Shown here: in pieces, positions 13,187 through 25,149 of the stretch | Numbering within the stretch: the stretch's first letter is position 1 | Layout of the letters: the number at the start of each line of letters is the position of its first letter | Made by a program: the position numbers and the translations under genes | Source of the DNA: Tolypeutes matacus | Lineage: Eukaryota; Chordata; Mammalia; Cingulata; Chlamyphoridae | Length of the DNA stretch: 64,000 bases | Assembly: GCA_026826555.1 (NCBI GenBank) | Contig: JAKSZT010054304.1 | Span: forward strand, 36,672,683 to 36,736,682 | Reading direction: 5' to 3' | Notes under the pieces: generated by a model | What the model saw: only the letters and a program-made list of their open reading frames with translations | Told to the model about the DNA's origin: nothing | Database searches by the model: none

Positions 13187-14098
13187 ATGGCCCAGTCTAA
13201 TGAACAAACTAAAAAAAAAAAAAAAAAAAAAAACAGGAAGAGATGCAGAATGGGGAGCAACTAATCAAGGATGCCCAAACAAATATCATGAATTAACTTA
13301 ATGAAGTAAAAGAAGAGATAAAGCATATTAAGAAGACACTGAAGGGTCATACAGAAGAAATTGTAAACATACATAAAATGATAACAGATCTGAGGGTGAT
13401 GGATGGCACAATGCAAGAAATAAAAAATATGCTGGAAGCACATAACAGCAGATTTGAAAATGCAGAGGAAAGAGTTATGTCAAAGATAATACATCTGGAA
13501 TTGTACAGATAATAGAATAAATAGATAAAAAGATAGAAAAAAATTCAGCAGGGACTCAGGGAACTGAATAGCAACATGAAATGCATAAACATATGCATTA
13601 TAGGCATCCCAGAGGGAAAAGAGAAGGGAAAGGGGGCAGAAGGAGTATTGGAGGAAATAATGGCTGAACTCTTTTGAGGGACATGGATGTACATGTCCAG
13701 GAAGCACAGTATACTCCAAACAGTACAAATCCCAACAGGCCAACCCTGAGACATATACTTATCAAATTGGCAAACAGGCAGGACAAAGAGAATACTGAAA
13801 GCAGCAAAAGAAAAGACATCCATCACATACAAGGGAAGCTCAATAAGCCTGAGAGCTGATTTTCTCATCTGAAACCATGGAGGCAAGAAGACAGCTGTAT
13901 GACATAGTTAAGGTGCTCAAAGAAAAAAAATTATTCAAAAATGAGGGAAAGCTTAAAATATTCAGAGATAAACATAAATTAAGAGAGTTTGTCAACAAGA
14001 AATCTCCCCTTCAAAAAATATTATAGGGAGTTATATAGGTAGAAAGTCAGAAAAATGAGAGAGGGTTGAAGGACAGTGTAGAAAAGAAGAATATTAGT
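13187..14098 (+). pseudogene. L1 ORF1 (RNA-binding protein) remnant
   Basis: Begins ATGGCCCAGTCTAATGAACA, parallel to the ORF1 start of the minus-strand copy at 33220. L1 ORF1 encodes a trimeric RNA-binding chaperone with an N-terminal coiled coil, RRM and C-terminal domain. Visible here: an A-run of about 22 after codon 8 (13210-13231) that will shift the frame, a Glu/Lys-rich coiled-coil-like stretch (13262-13500), the motif 'ggcatcccagaggg' (GIPEG) at about 13605, and 'aggcaagaagac' near 13880. Multiple stops; not coding. Confidence 0.75.
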
Positions 14099-14158
14099 AA
14101 GAATAACTAAAATGATAAAATATTAATAAAAATAAAATATCACATATAAACCTCAAAA

Positions 14159-17058
14159 ATGGCTAATTTAAGTACTACCTTGACAATAATAACATTGAAC
14201 ATTAATGGATTACATTCTCCAATCAAAAGACACAGATTGGCAGAATGGATAAGGAAAGATGACTCATCTATAAGTTGTCTACAAGAAACTCGCCTTAGAC
14301 CCAAGGACACAAGGAAGTTGTAAGTGAATGGTTGGAAAATGATTTTACAGGCAAACAATAACCAAAACAGAGTGGTAGTAGCTATATTATTATCTGACAA
14401 AGTAGACTTTAAATGTAAAACCATTGTAAGAGATAAAGACACTCAATATTAATAAAAGGGGTAATCTATCAAGAAGAAAGAACAATCACAAACATTTATG
14501 CACCTAACCAGGGTGCCCCAAAATACATGAGGCAAACATTGGAAAAACTAAGGGGAGAAATAGATGCTTGCTGCAATTATAGTGGGGGTCTTTAATACAT
14601 CATTATCACAATTAGACTATCTCAACAAAGGGTTAATAAAGAAACAGAGACCTTAAATAATACATTAGAAGATCTAGACCTAATAGACATATACAAAACA
14701 CTAAGCCCAAATACAGCAGGATACACATTATTCTCGAGGGCACAAGATCATTCTCCAGGTAAGATCACATGCTAAAAGGGGTAATCAAGTCTCAACAAAT
14801 TAAAAAGATTGAAATTATATAAAATAATTTCTTTGACTACAATGGAAAGAAGCTGGAAATTAATAAGGGGCAGAGAACCAGAATAGGCACAAAAATATGG
14901 AAGTTAAACAACACACTCTTAAACAATCAATGGGTCAATGAGGAAATTGTAAGGAAATCAGTAACTACTTTTAAATGAATCAAAATGAGAACACAACATA
15001 TCAAAGAGCATGGGAAGCAGCAAAAGCAGTGCTGAGAGGGAAATTTATAGTCATAAATGCTTATGTTAAAAAAGAAGAAAGAGCTTAAATCAATGACCTA
15101 ACTGTACACCTGGAGGAACTAGAAAAAGAACAACATACTAATCCCAAAGCAAGCAGAAAGAAGGAAATAATAAAGATTAGAACAGAAATAAATGAAATTG
15201 AAAATTAAAAAAACTAGAAAAATTAACAAAACTAGATGTTGGTTCTATGAGAAGATTAATAAAATTGACAAACCTTTAGCTAGACTAAGAAAAAAAGAAG
15301 ATGCAAACAAAATAAAAATTGAGAGAAGGTATATCATCACTGATTCCATAGAAATAAAGAGTATCATAAGAGGATACTTTGAAAAAATGTATGCCAACAA
15401 GATGGATAAATTAGATGTGTGAAATTAGAAATGATCAATGATTTTACTAACCATCTCAATTTGCTTGAGCTTCCATTGTATCCCAGGGAATTATAAAGAA
15501 GAAACGGAGGTTAACTGAAGCAGGCTGACATACCAATAATCTTTTACAGTGCTGATAGAAACCTCTACCGCAACTTGGGAGGAAGAATTGTATCGAAGAG
15601 TTCAAGCTGACACCAGTAAAATCAGTTCTCTTCACCAAATGGCCACAATCTTACATCAACATCCTGCTTGCTAATTAATGAACTGGGCCTCAAGGATTCA
15701 CTGCCCAAAGAGCACCTATAGCCCCTATGGTAACCATAAATTGTTTATCTCTCCTCATTCCCAGACGCATTTCCCTTTATTTCAAGCAGCCATATAAGCT
15801 ATTTCCCAAGCTCACACCTTCAAGCAAACACCTCTTTTGGCACTATTTCTGCATGAATGAAACTTTAGTTCAATAAATTTGCTCTGTAACCCCTTTTTCT
15901 TAAGTCTGCTTATTTTATTTTCAGCCCAACAGATAAAATGGACAAATTTCTAGAAACACACAAGCAACCTACATTGATAAAAGAAGAAATTGATAAATTC
16001 AACAGACCAATCGCAAGTAATGAGATTGAATTATTCATCAAAAACTTCCAGATTAAGAAAAGCCCAGGACCAGAAGACTTCACAAGTGAATTCTACCAAG
16101 CATTGTGGAAAGAACTAACACCAATCCTGCTTAAACTCTTCCAAATAAAAGAGGTGGAGGGAACATTACCTAACACATTCTATGATGCCAATATCACCCT
16201 AATACAAAAGCCACGTAAAGATGCCACAAGAAAAGAAAACTACAGACCAATCTCTCTAATAAACCTATATGCTAAAATCCTCAAAAAAAAATAGTTACTA
16301 ATCATATTTAACAGCATGTCAAATGAATTTTGCACCATGATCAAATGGGTTTCATCCCTGATAAGCAAGGATGGTTCAATATTAAAAAATCAATCAATGT
16401 TAAACACTGCATCAACAGATTGACAAAAAAAAAAAAAAAAAAATCACATGAACATCTCTATTGTTGCAGAAAAAGCATTTGTCAAAATACAGCATTCTTT
16501 CTTGATAATAGAATGCACTGTTTGCAGACAACATGCTTCTATACATAGAAGCCCTGAAAAATCTATAACAAATCTTCTAGAGATGATAAATGTTATAATC
16601 CCAATAAAAATTGCAACAGCACTTTTTACTGCATTGGAAAAAGCAAATTATGAAATTTATTTGGAAGGATAAGGGGCTTCAAATAGCCAAAAACATATTG
16701 AAAAAGAAAAACAGAATTGAAGGATCATGCTACCTGACTTTAAAGTATACTACAACGTTACAGTGGTCAAACAACATGATATTGGCACAAAGATAGACAT
16801 ACCAATGGAACCAAATTGAGAGTTCTGATTAGATCCTTTCATATATGGTCAACTGATATTTAACAAGGCCAGCAAGCATATTCAACTGGGACAGAATGGG
16901 CCTTCAACAAATGTTGCTGGGAGAACTGGATATCCATAACCAAAAGAATGAGATGGGAATTACCATCTCATGCCCTATTCAAAAATTAACTCAAGATGGA
17001 TCAAAGACCTAAATATAAGAGCCAAGACCATCAAACTTCTAGGAGATAATGAAAGGAA
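14159..17058 (+). pseudogene. L1 ORF2 (endonuclease/RT) remnant
   Basis: Starts ATGGCTAATTTAAGTAC and reads into LNINGLHSPIKRHRLAEW, the start of the L1 endonuclease domain. Open pieces lie at 15192-15422 (linker before RT, 'YFEKMYANKMDK') and 15938-16294 (RT start, 'KKSPGPEDFTSEFYQALW'). These two are contiguous in an intact L1 and are split here by the LTR at 15418-15931. After a 19-A run (16426-16443) the frame degrades. The FADD-type box survives only as '[12 protein letters not shown]' (about 16516), and a deletion then joins it to the 'IPIKI' region (about 16600). C-terminal Cys-rich sequence is absent. Confidence 0.8.
15418..15931 (+). mobile_element. Solo ERV LTR nested in L1 ORF2
   Basis: A 514-bp segment starting TGTGAAATT and ending CCCAACA, exactly interrupting L1 ORF2. 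The flanks look like an imperfect 4-bp duplication, GATG at 15414-15417 and GATA at 15932-15935, typical of class I (gammaretrovirus-like) LTRs. It holds a TATA-like 'ccatataagc' at about 15790 and AATAAA at 15872-15877 about 60 bp before the end, so LTR orientation is plus. No internal proviral sequence remains, so it arose by LTR-LTR recombination. Confidence 0.8.
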
Positions 17059-17059
17059 G

Positions 17060-17235
17060 CATTTTTTATTATTGAATTATAAGTGTTCCTATATATTTTA
17101 GATGCAAGACTCTTTGTCAGATATATGACCTGCAATATATTCTCCCTTTTCATGGGTTGCCTTTCACATTCTTGATACTGTCCTTTGGAGCACAAACATT
17201 TTACGTTTTGACTTAAATTTTGAGTCTTTAAAAAA
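17060..17235 (-). mobile_element. Antisense L1 ORF2 scrap
   Basis: Directly abuts the end of the plus-strand L1. The plus strand reads 'tcagatatatgacctgcaatatattctcccttttcatgggttgcc' in overlapping phrases typical of antisense L1 ORF2 C-terminal coding sequence, with 'tggagcacaaacatttta' further on. It could be a separate, older insertion or a rearranged part of the preceding L1. Confidence 0.6.
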
Positions 17236-17490
17236 AAAGATGGGTGAAAGTATGGTTTAAAAATTACAGGGAATGCGAATATTCTTGCTGTCCTGATTTT
17301 GTGATAGTCAGGGTAGGCTAAATATTCGCTATATTAAAAACCATGCATGTGTCCCCAGACCTAGTTTTTCTCCCTAGGTCTGTTTTTCAGAATGCTGGTG
17401 ATAAATTAAGCCTGATTTATTATATGACCATCCTGTATGGGAAAAGACTGTAACTCTAGGATCTTTGGTCAACCTTGAGATATAGTAGGG

Positions 17491-17985
17491 GGACAGATGT
17501 GGCTCAAATGGTTGGGATTCCATCTCCCATCTGGAGACACCTGGGTTCAATCTCTGGGAACTCCCAATAAAAATTTAAAAGAAGAAAAATATAGGAGACA
17601 TGTGGGCCACCAGGCCCCATGTGTGGGTGCACCGTCAGGCCCTGCAAGCAGGTGTGCTGCCAGGCTACATGCATGGGTGAGCCGCCAGGCCCCACGAGCC
17701 ATGCAGCAAGGTGATAATGTAACTGGAGAGTCACACAAGGAAGAGCCAAGACGAGACATGCCTATAAACCAGGAACTAAGGTGGCGCAGGTGGTAGGATG
17801 CCTCTCTTCCACATCGGGGGTTCCAAGGATCGAATCCCAGTGAAGACAGGAGGAGAAGGATGAGAAGAGAGGGCAGGAAACAGACACAGAGAGTTGCCCA
17901 GCGAATGGACACAAAAACAGCAAAACTGGGGATTGAGTAAAAATGGATAAAAGTAAATAAATAAATAAATCCTTAAAAAATGTAT
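17491..17985 (+). mobile_element. Composite tRNA-headed SINE with internal tandem repeat
   Basis: Two tRNA-like heads sit in one roughly 500-bp unit. The left head (17491-17560) has 'gatgtggctcaaatggttgg' and a B-box-like 'gggttcaatctc'. The right head (17775-17840) has 'aggtggcgcaggtggtagga' and 'aaggatcgaatccc'. Between them lies a GC-rich array of about four 25-26-bp units built on 'ccaccaggccccatg...gggtg' (about 17604-17706). The right end is an A-rich tail of (AAAT)n. Both heads resemble DAS-type SINEs of armadillos; the arrangement could be a known dimeric DAS class. No clear target duplication. Confidence 0.6.
17604..17706. repeat. 25-26-bp tandem repeat inside SINE
   Basis: About four degenerate units, each carrying 'gccaggcc' or 'gtcaggcc' and 'gggtg' or 'aggtg', lie between the two tRNA-like heads. 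Markedly GC-rich compared with the AT-rich surroundings. Confidence 0.7.
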
Positions 17986-17989
17986 AGGG

Positions 17990-18218
17990 GAGTAAGATAC
18001 AGACTATAGTTAGTAGCAATACTTTGACAATGCTCTTTCATAATTTGTTAGCAAATGTTTCACAACAATGCAAAGTATTTGTGGTGGGGTGATGTGTGGA
18101 GCCCTGTATGATGTTATCCATGTTTGTTTTGTAAGTTCACAATGTTTAAGGAACACTTACAGTTTATGTATGTTCATGTATGAATGATATACTTCAATAA
18201 ATTGTTTAAAAAAATAAA
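17990..18218 (+). mobile_element. L1 3'-end fragment
   Basis: Resembles the terminal L1 3' UTR: 'gtggtggggtgatgtgtggagccctgtatgatg' then 'acttcaataaattgtttaaaaaaataaaaaaatt', an AATAAA-containing A-rich end. Heavily 5' truncated, no coding sequence. Confidence 0.55.
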
Positions 18219-18230
18219 AAAATTATAGGA

Positions 18231-18340
18231 AGCAGACATAGGTAAAACTGGTTGAACACCCACCTCCCACATAGGAGGTCCTGGGTTCAGTTCCTGGTGC
18301 CTCCTGAAAAAAACAGGAATAAACAAAAAGCAAAACTAAT
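18231..18340 (+). mobile_element. DAS-type SINE
   Basis: tRNA-like head 'gaagcagacataggtaaaac', central 'ctcccacataggaggtcctgggttcagttcc' with a B-box-like ggttcagttcc, and an A-rich tail. Plus orientation. Confidence 0.75.
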
Positions 18341-18355
18341 GAGAAAACCAACTCA

Positions 18356-18449
18356 GGGAAGCCGATGTGGCTCAGTGGTTGAGCATGGCTTCCCACATAT
18401 GAGGTCCCGGGTTCAGTCCCCAGCTCCTCAAAATTTTAAAAAAAATATT
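18356..18449 (+). mobile_element. DAS-type SINE
   Basis: Head 'gggaagccgatgtggctcag', middle 'cacatatgaggtcccgggtt', B box ggttcagtccc, then an A-rich tail. Same family as its neighbour at 18231, 16 bp away, and in the same orientation. Confidence 0.8.
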
Positions 18450-19029
18450 TTCAGTCTTTCTCAAATGGTATTGCCTGATTTTATGTTTTAGGGCAAGGAG
18501 TTTTTTTTAAATCTAACTTTATTGTTATTGAATTATCATGACAAATGATATAAAAACTAAATATTACTCTAAATGTTGTCCTGGAACCTATTGTCTATTT
18601 GGTAATACAGGCATTATTCAGATATCTCCAAAATGAGTATAATTATGAGTATCTGAAAACTTTACAGGTACTGGAAATTTATAAATTGTGTGACTTTTAC
18701 CTTCTTAAAAAATTAGAGAAGAGAATGACAATTAATGCAATACATGATATGGGATGGGAATTAAGAATCAAGGAGAAAAGGCTCACAAGAATATAAAAAC
18801 AGCATGAAAATTCTAATAAACACAGAAATGTATATGCCATAATCCTGAATGCATTCCTGGTAAAAATTCTCTGCAAGTATAGTAGAGAACTTGCTAGAAG
18901 ACAACATGGAAAAAACCTTTCTGACCTTGGCTTAAGGAACAATTACTTAGTTATGATACTATTGAGCATTATGAGCCATTAAAGAAGGAATTCATAAATG
19001 TGACTTTACTAAATTTGAAATCTGTACTC
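18450..19029. other. Unassigned DNA
   Basis: AT-rich with no recognisable gene. Short frames at 18599-18796 and 18697-18942 (minus) overlap one another and show no motif. Confidence 0.4.
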
Positions 19030-20035
19030 TGAAATACATTGTAAAGATAATGAAAAGACAACCCATAGACTGGAAAAATATCTTTGCAAATCATGTAGGT
19101 GATAAAGGACTTGTATACAGAATTTTGAAAGAACCTTCACAACTCAATAATAAGAACATAAACAACAAAATATAAATTTTAGGCAAAGAATTTGAACAGA
19201 TAATTCACCAAATACAATATACAGATGGATGTGAGGCCAAGAAATAGTGCTCAACATCATAATTTATGAGAGAAATGCAAAGTAAAACCTCAGCAGAGAA
19301 CAAGGACACTCATTTCTTAGAATGAAAAAAGTTTGAAAAAAGAATGGCCGTATTAGGTGTTGGTGAGGAAATTGAGAAACTGGAACTCTTCTGCACAGTT
19401 TTGGGATATGAAATGTTACAGTCCCTTTGGCAAACAGTTTAATAATTCCTTAAAAAGTTAAATACATTCCTACCATATGCTCTAGCCATTCTATTCCTAG
19501 ATATTTATCAAGAAGAAATAAAAATATAATACCATGTCTTGTACATAAATGATCATTATATCTTTATTTGTATTTTTCCAAACCTGTAAACACCCAGAAT
19601 GTCTATCAGTAGGTGAATGGATCAACATAGTGTGATATATCAATGTAATGGAATAGCACAGAGCAATAAAAAGGCGTGCACTGTTGATAAATGCAATATG
19701 GACGAATCTCAAAGTAAACATGCCAATGGCAATAAGCCAGATAAATAGGGTACATAAACTATAACTTCATGTATATGAAATTCTAGAAAAATGCAAACAA
19801 ATTCATGATGATGACAGATCAGTGGTTCCCTTGGTTTAGGGGGATTGTTAGAGGCAAGAGAGAAAGATTAAAAAGGGCTGCAAGGAAACTTTTTCTTTGA
19901 TTGATCTGCTTATTAATTTAATTGTGGTGACAGTCTCATGATTGTATACATACATCAAAACTCATCAAATTAAACACAGTAAATATGTGCTGTTTGCTGC
20001 ATTTCGATACACCTTAATAGAGCTGTGCAAAAATG
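19030..20035 (+). mobile_element. Ancient L1 ORF2 C-terminus and 3' UTR
   Basis: The plus strand follows the L1 ORF2 end of old L1M subfamilies. Key phrases are 'ataatgaaaagacaacccatagactgg', 'tttgcaaatcatgtaggtgataaagg', 'ttggtgaggaaattgagaaactggaactctt' and 'gtgatatatcaatgtaatggaatag', then a 3' UTR-like 'gacagatcagtggttccc' and 'ttgtatacatacatcaaaactcatc'. All frames are broken. Distinct from, and older than, the L1s with the cingulate-type 3' UTR. Confidence 0.8.
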
Positions 20036-20089
20036 TTTATGTGAAAGTAAGCAAAGCAGGTAATGGATTTACCAATCTCTCTTAAACTC

Positions 20090-20225
20090 TTCTTATTAAA
20101 TCTTGAAATTACCATTCTAAATGTTTAACAAGCTTTGGTAAGATTTCTGACTTTGGGAAAGTTATCCAAGGTCTCTAAACTTTGATATCCACATAATAAT
20201 AAAAATTCTTTCAAATGATTAAATT
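20090..20225 (+). mobile_element. MIR-like SINE remnant
   Basis: 'tttctgactttgggaaagttatccaaggtctctaaactttg' matches the conserved MIR core, followed by an AT-rich tail. Diverged; edges approximate. Confidence 0.55.
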
Positions 20226-20597
20226 GCTTTTTTCCCCCTTTTCCTAAATCTTTTTTATCATAAGGATTCAGATATATGGACAGGAGGAGAGTATCTAAAG
20301 CAGATTTTTGAAAAGAGTTACTTTATGTGGCTAGCTAAGGAAGAAATAGAGGCTCACCTCCTCAGAGTTCTACCATTCCATGGAGAAGTCCCAGAAAGTG
20401 TTTCATAATCCTGGGGAGAGGAGGCTAGATTAGATCATCTTCAACACTAAAACTACAATTTAATATTGCTTTTCTGTACTTATATAAATTGTTCTAACTT
20501 ACCATGGATGCTTTCTTATGGAAAATGTATAGTACAGTAGATGGAATTATTTGAAATCAAATGTTTATTTTCACCTAAATGAATATCAATGGATGAC
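20226..20597. other. Unassigned DNA
   Basis: No repeat or gene recognised. Confidence 0.4.
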
Positions 20598-21072
20598 ATC
20601 ATTTTCTGGCTGCTGAAACAAATATCATGTAATAGCTTGGCTTAAACAATGGGGACTTATTACATCATTATTTTGAGGCTAGGAGAAATCCAAAATCAAA
20701 GTGTCTTCAAGGCAATTCTTTCTCCTAGAAGACTGTCACATTCTGGGACTGGCTGCTGGTGATCCTTGGTCCTTGGCATTTCTATCACATGGCAGTATAC
20801 ATGGCAGGCTTTCCTGGCTTCTCCCTTCTCTAGGGTTCCATTGACTTTCATCTTCTGGCTGCTCCCTGTGGCTTTCTCCCTGTGTGTCTAAATTTCATTC
20901 TGCTTATAAAGGACCTGAGTAATAGGATTAAAACCCACCATGATTCAGTTAGGCCACACCTTATCTGAAGTAACCTCATTAAATGGTCCTATTTACAATG
21001 AATCCACATTCACATGAATGGATTAAGATTAAGAACATGTTTCTCTGCCTTACATATCTCCAAGCTACCACA
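20598..21072 (-). mobile_element. MaLR/ERVL-like LTR (minus)
   Basis: Reverse orientation of the family at 2150: 'ttttctggctgctgaaacaaatatcatgtaatagcttggctta' at the left, 'tctggctgctccctgtggct' in the middle, and 'atctccaagctaccaca' at the right. Similar to the copies at 8372 and 24691. Confidence 0.7.
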
Positions 21073-22069
21073 ATGGGTTTGATTAGTCATTCCTAAAAAA
21101 TAAATGGCTAATATGTATCTCAAGTAATTTTATAAAAATTATAATGTGACTTGGTTATTTTCACTGGACCAATTCCAAATACTTTTGGAGGATTCATGTT
21201 AACAATGTATAAAATATGAAAATAAAATCTATAGTCACCTTAAAAACAAAACTCTTCCATATCAAATTTGACCTTGGAATGTATTTTGCCAGTGTCCAAA
21301 TTTCTCATAATCATGAAATATTATGCTGTTCTTATCCATTAGTCTCAAAAACATCTAAAGCAAGAACATATTCAAATGAAGTTTTTCCCTTTCAGAAATG
21401 CATAGCTCAGGTTATTAGTCCTATGGCATCATAAAGACACCAAATTACAATAAAAATCATGTAAAAAAGTTATGACATTCTTGTGGTAGCCTCATGAATT
21501 TAGAATGTGTCAGAATATATGCTAAGTGAATTATTAAAATAAACTACTACCTCTACTATTCTAATGTATTGAGAATACTTGACAGTCAAAGGAAAGAGAA
21601 TGTTCTTACTAGAGAACTCTATGAGAATGCATAAATTTAGTAGTATGTTATATATATACCATGTAATATTGTGTGATCAACTTTAGCTATTCAAACAAAA
21701 AGTTAAAATTTATTATAAAAATAGTTCAAAATATTTGTATAAATATATAATGGACAGTGAAGGAATTAAATTAAATGTAAAATAAAATGGCTTTGTTATA
21801 TCAAGGATCTATTCAGATCGTGAAAATTGCAATTTGTGGGGTATGGGAGAAGAGGTAACAGGTCTTCACCAATTCAGGATAACTGAAATTATCTAATTGT
21901 TTGCCTCAATATTCCTTTATTTTTCAGTTGGTTATGTGGCACAAACATGTATGTATTTACAAGTTTGTTTCTTCTGCTAAATTGTGAGCACCTAGAGGCA
22001 AAGGAATATGTCATGATCCTTGCTGTATGCATACGGTTAGAATCAGTCCTGACAATTGATGACAGATAA
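21073..22069. other. Unassigned AT-rich DNA
   Basis: No gene or identifiable repeat. The frame at 21216-21434 shows no motif. Confidence 0.4.
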
Positions 22070-22215
22070 AAGAAGGAAGAAGTGAAGAAAAAAAGAGGGA
22101 AATGAAGAAAATGAGGAAGAAAGGAAGAAAGGTAGTAAAGAGAAAAGGAAGGAAAGAAGGAGGGAAGGAAGGAAGAAAGGAAGGAGGGAGGGAGGGAGGG
22201 AGGAAGGGAGAGAAA
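22070..22215. repeat. (GGAA)n/(GGGA)n purine microsatellite
   Basis: Purine-only plus-strand tract grading from degenerate aggaa-type units into pure 'ggaaggaagg' and 'gggagggagg' runs at 22150-22205. The 60-140-codon frames here encode only Pro/Ser/Leu/Phe or Lys/Arg/Glu/Gly runs. Confidence 0.9.
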
Positions 22216-22750
22216 ATGGTAGCAAAGAAATGGAGAAGAAATGTGGATGAGGCAGGGAGCCATATGTTTCAGACCATGTCCTTGTGTGGAAAAGTCATTT
22301 GAGTTTGTCACAAATGGAGTTCTTCACATTGTCTGGCACAAGTGATGAAGCAGAGGGAAAAGCATCTACAAAGGTGTGGATAAATGGAAGCATTTCCATG
22401 TTACTGGAACAAAATTGTGGGTGTGTATACACACAGGGATGCATTTATGTATAATGTGGAAGGGGAAAAATAAAATCTCAGACTAAGTAAGTAGGCAAAT
22501 AAGGATAATAAAGAATGTTATGTGCTATGAGAGTGAACTTAGAGATCATCATGTAGAAGCCTCAGGAGCTACTGAATTTTGGGGACCACACCATCAACAT
22601 ATTCAGAACTGTGTTCTAAATAAATAACTTCAGCAGCAATGTGAAGGTGAGATTGTAAAATAGCAAGATTTGAATAAGAAGGGAGAAACGATAAGGACAC
22701 TATTGATGCAGACTGTGGGAAAGAAATATGCTCCAACAATACCAACAGTG
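22216..22750. other. Unassigned DNA
   Basis: No gene or clear repeat seen. Confidence 0.4.
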
Positions 22751-22758
22751 GTCTAGAA

Positions 22759-22925
22759 CAGGAGTTCTTAACAAGGATCCATGAGCTTGAATTGAAATTC
22801 AAAAAAACATTATTCTTGTGGGGACATGTTGGCGTGGGTGTGATATAGTTATTAAATATTACACAGTGTAGTGTGTACTTAGTAAGGAGTCTGTGGTTTT
22901 AAGAAAAGAGTGTTAAGAACCCCTG
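22759..22925. mobile_element. hAT-type MITE with intact termini
   Basis: A 167-bp element bounded by terminal inverted repeats: CAGGAGTTCTTAAC at the left, and GTTAAGAACCCCTG at the right, whose complement is CAGGGGTTCTTAAC (13 of 14 matching). It is flanked by an 8-bp target duplication, GTCTAGAA at 22751-22758 and GTCTAGAT at 22926-22933. CAG termini plus an 8-bp duplication are hallmarks of hAT (Charlie-like) elements. No transposase frame fits in this length, so it would have moved in trans. The subfamily is not identified. Confidence 0.85.
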
Positions 22926-23016
22926 GTCTAGATAAAGAGAAGCAAACTAACCTGAAATAAAGCAGAAATAATGTGAATTGTTGATTGATTGGGTCTGGGG
23001 AATAGGAGAAAGAAGA

Positions 23017-23660
23017 TGTGACAATTTGAAGCTTTTTGTGAATTACAGAAAAGATCATGTTTTTGGAGTTAATCCATTCCTGTGAGTGTGGGGCCCTTTG
23101 ATTGGACTGAATTCAGTTGAGGGTCTGTGATTGGAGTATTTCAGTGAGGCATTACCCACGGTGGGTCTTGGTCCTCTTGCTGGAGTCCTATATAAATGGA
23201 GAAACATGCAGAGACACAGAAAGAAAGACAGTTGCCATTTTACTGTGCCATATTAGAGAGGACTCCAGGATTGCCTGCAGCTATAGAAAGATGGAAACCA
23301 CCCTCCCCCGCAAGGCTGAGAGAGGAATTGGAGGCTGGAATCAGTGGAGCAGCTGAAGATGAAGAAACAAAGCCTGGAAAAGAGGGGAGAAATTAGCCCT
23401 ATGCCAGATTGCCCACAACTGAGCTTGGGGAGAAAGTGAGCCTGGAGGAGTAGTAAGAGACAAACCAACATTTTGCCTTGCCATATGGCAGGAGACCAGG
23501 CTTGCGAGCAGCTAATCTTCGGTGAGACAGCATTTGTAATGATGCCTTGATTTTGACATCTTCACAACCTCAGAACTGTAAGCTTTTAACCTATTAAATC
23601 TCTATTTAAAAAGCTAACCCACTTCTGGTATTTTGTTTAGGCAGCATTTAGTAAACTAAC
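23017..23660 (+). mobile_element. Long MaLR-like LTR
   Basis: Starts TGTGACAATTTGAAG, continues 'aaaagatcatgtttttggagttaatccattcctgtgagtgtgg' and ends '...ggcagcatttagtaaactaact', parallel to the copies at 2150 and 7208. It is about 200 bp longer because of a GC-richer middle (23280-23480). A TATA-like 'ctatataaatgg' is at about 23190. Two overlapping plus frames in the middle are incidental. Confidence 0.65.
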
Positions 23661-24690
23661 TCAGAAGTCATCTTCAATAAGTCACAGATTCTTGACTAAA
23701 GTAAATAAATAGATAGTGGAGCTATTTATTAAGTTTTGGAATGGCAAAAATATTACTTATTTGTAGGACATCTGAGTTTGGGATACTGGTAAGGCACTCC
23801 CCTAAAAATGTTCAGTAACAATTGCATAAATATATATGTCCAGGGACTGGAAGAACATTCTGAAATATATACACACATACATACATATATTTAGTCATTA
23901 AAATATGGGTAACAAACTCTTGAACATGTATAAAATTGACCTGGAAGAAAGTCTAGAAAATTAAGGATAATTCACTAAGGAAAACCAACATTTATATGAT
24001 AAGAAAAGAAAGTCCATAAAACATAAATGATAATAAACATTCATTAAAATTGGAGATCATCCAGGAAAGAATAGGGCTATAGACAAAAAGAAAATTTGAA
24101 GGAAATGCTTTTAAAAATGAAATGATCAGTAGAGTTTTGGAGATGGAAAAAATTTGCAAGGGGTGAGGACATAAACAGAAAGTGAGAGAGTAGAGAAATA
24201 AGAGCAAGAATTCGAGGCTTCAATTTTTAGTTTCTAGGCTATAAAAACAATTTAGGAAGAAAAGAAACTCTACTGGAGACTGAAAAGAATAGCATAAATG
24301 TAGACACGTAGCTCATATCCCAAATTATTTACAAGTGAGAAATGAAAAGCAATAATCTTTACTGGACAAAATGCACACTGTACTAGCCTATTCCTCCTCC
24401 CTTGGATTTTGTGATTTTGTTACTAATACTATGTTTAAACATTTATTTTTATCCTTTTCCTCTTTTCTTCCTATAAATGTTGATACTTACTAGCACTGTA
24501 TGCTTTTAATTATCTATTATCACAATAATTTTGCCTTTGTACCCTCATACAGATAGAACATCACAACATCTTTTCTGGTGACCCAAGGTTAAAACATAAA
24601 AGTTACTTGAATATTTTTTCCTCTTATCTGTATCCCATCTGCAACACACACATACACACATACCCATTTGGTCCATAAACACCGTGGATG
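23661..24690. other. Unassigned DNA
   Basis: AT-rich; contains short TA/CA-rich simple sequence at about 23865-23890. No gene or recognisable repeat. Confidence 0.4.
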
Positions 24691-25096
24691 CTATCTCAGA
24701 ATGCCAGGCTGCTAAGACAAATACCACAAAATGGATAGAATTAAAACAGGAATTTATTGCCTGACAGTTTCAGTGGCTAGAAGTCTTGCTTCCTCCCAGG
24801 GTCAGTAGGTGTTGGCTGGCCAGCATTCCTTGGGTCCTTTGGATTTTCCTCCATGAGTTGATGTCCTCTCCTTTCTCTTCTGGATTCCTACTGACTTCCA
24901 AATTCTAACTCTTCCCTATGGCTTTCTCTTTATAAATCCTCCAGTAACAGAATTAAGACCTTTACTAATTCAATTAGTCACAAATTAAATACAAATATCT
25001 CCAAAAGATCCTATTTATAATGGACCAACAGGAATGGGATTAAGATTAAGAACATCCCACCATTACCACCACCTCTGGGGTACATTATTCCAACAC
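24691..25096 (-). mobile_element. MaLR/ERVL-like LTR (minus)
   Basis: Left end 'tctcagaatgccaggctgctaagacaaataccac', then 'aaacaggaatttattgcctgacagtttcagtggctagaag', middle 'ttccctatggctttctc', right end 'taagattaagaacatcccacc'. Same general family and orientation as 20598. The AATTTATT near the left is the complement of an AATAAATT poly(A) signal, confirming minus orientation. Confidence 0.65.
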
Positions 25097-25149
25097 AGAT
25101 ACTAAGTATGGTATTTTTTAAATTAACTTTCTTCTTCCAATTCCATGGT

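Larger units (their letters stand above)
11561..17058 (+). mobile_element. Long, decayed LINE-1 (plus strand)
   Basis: A nearly full-length L1 in plus orientation. Its 5' UTR opens with 'caagatggcagaatagg' (11571), ORF1 starts at about 13187 and ORF2 at about 14159. It loses homology at about 17058, before the end of ORF2, where an antisense L1 scrap begins. It carries two nested insertions: a small SINE in the 5' UTR (12245-12369) and a solo LTR in ORF2 (15418-15931). Many stops, frameshifts and internal deletions make it non-functional. It is related to the minus-strand L1 at 28-34 kb, with similar ORF1 and ORF2 starts. Confidence 0.85.
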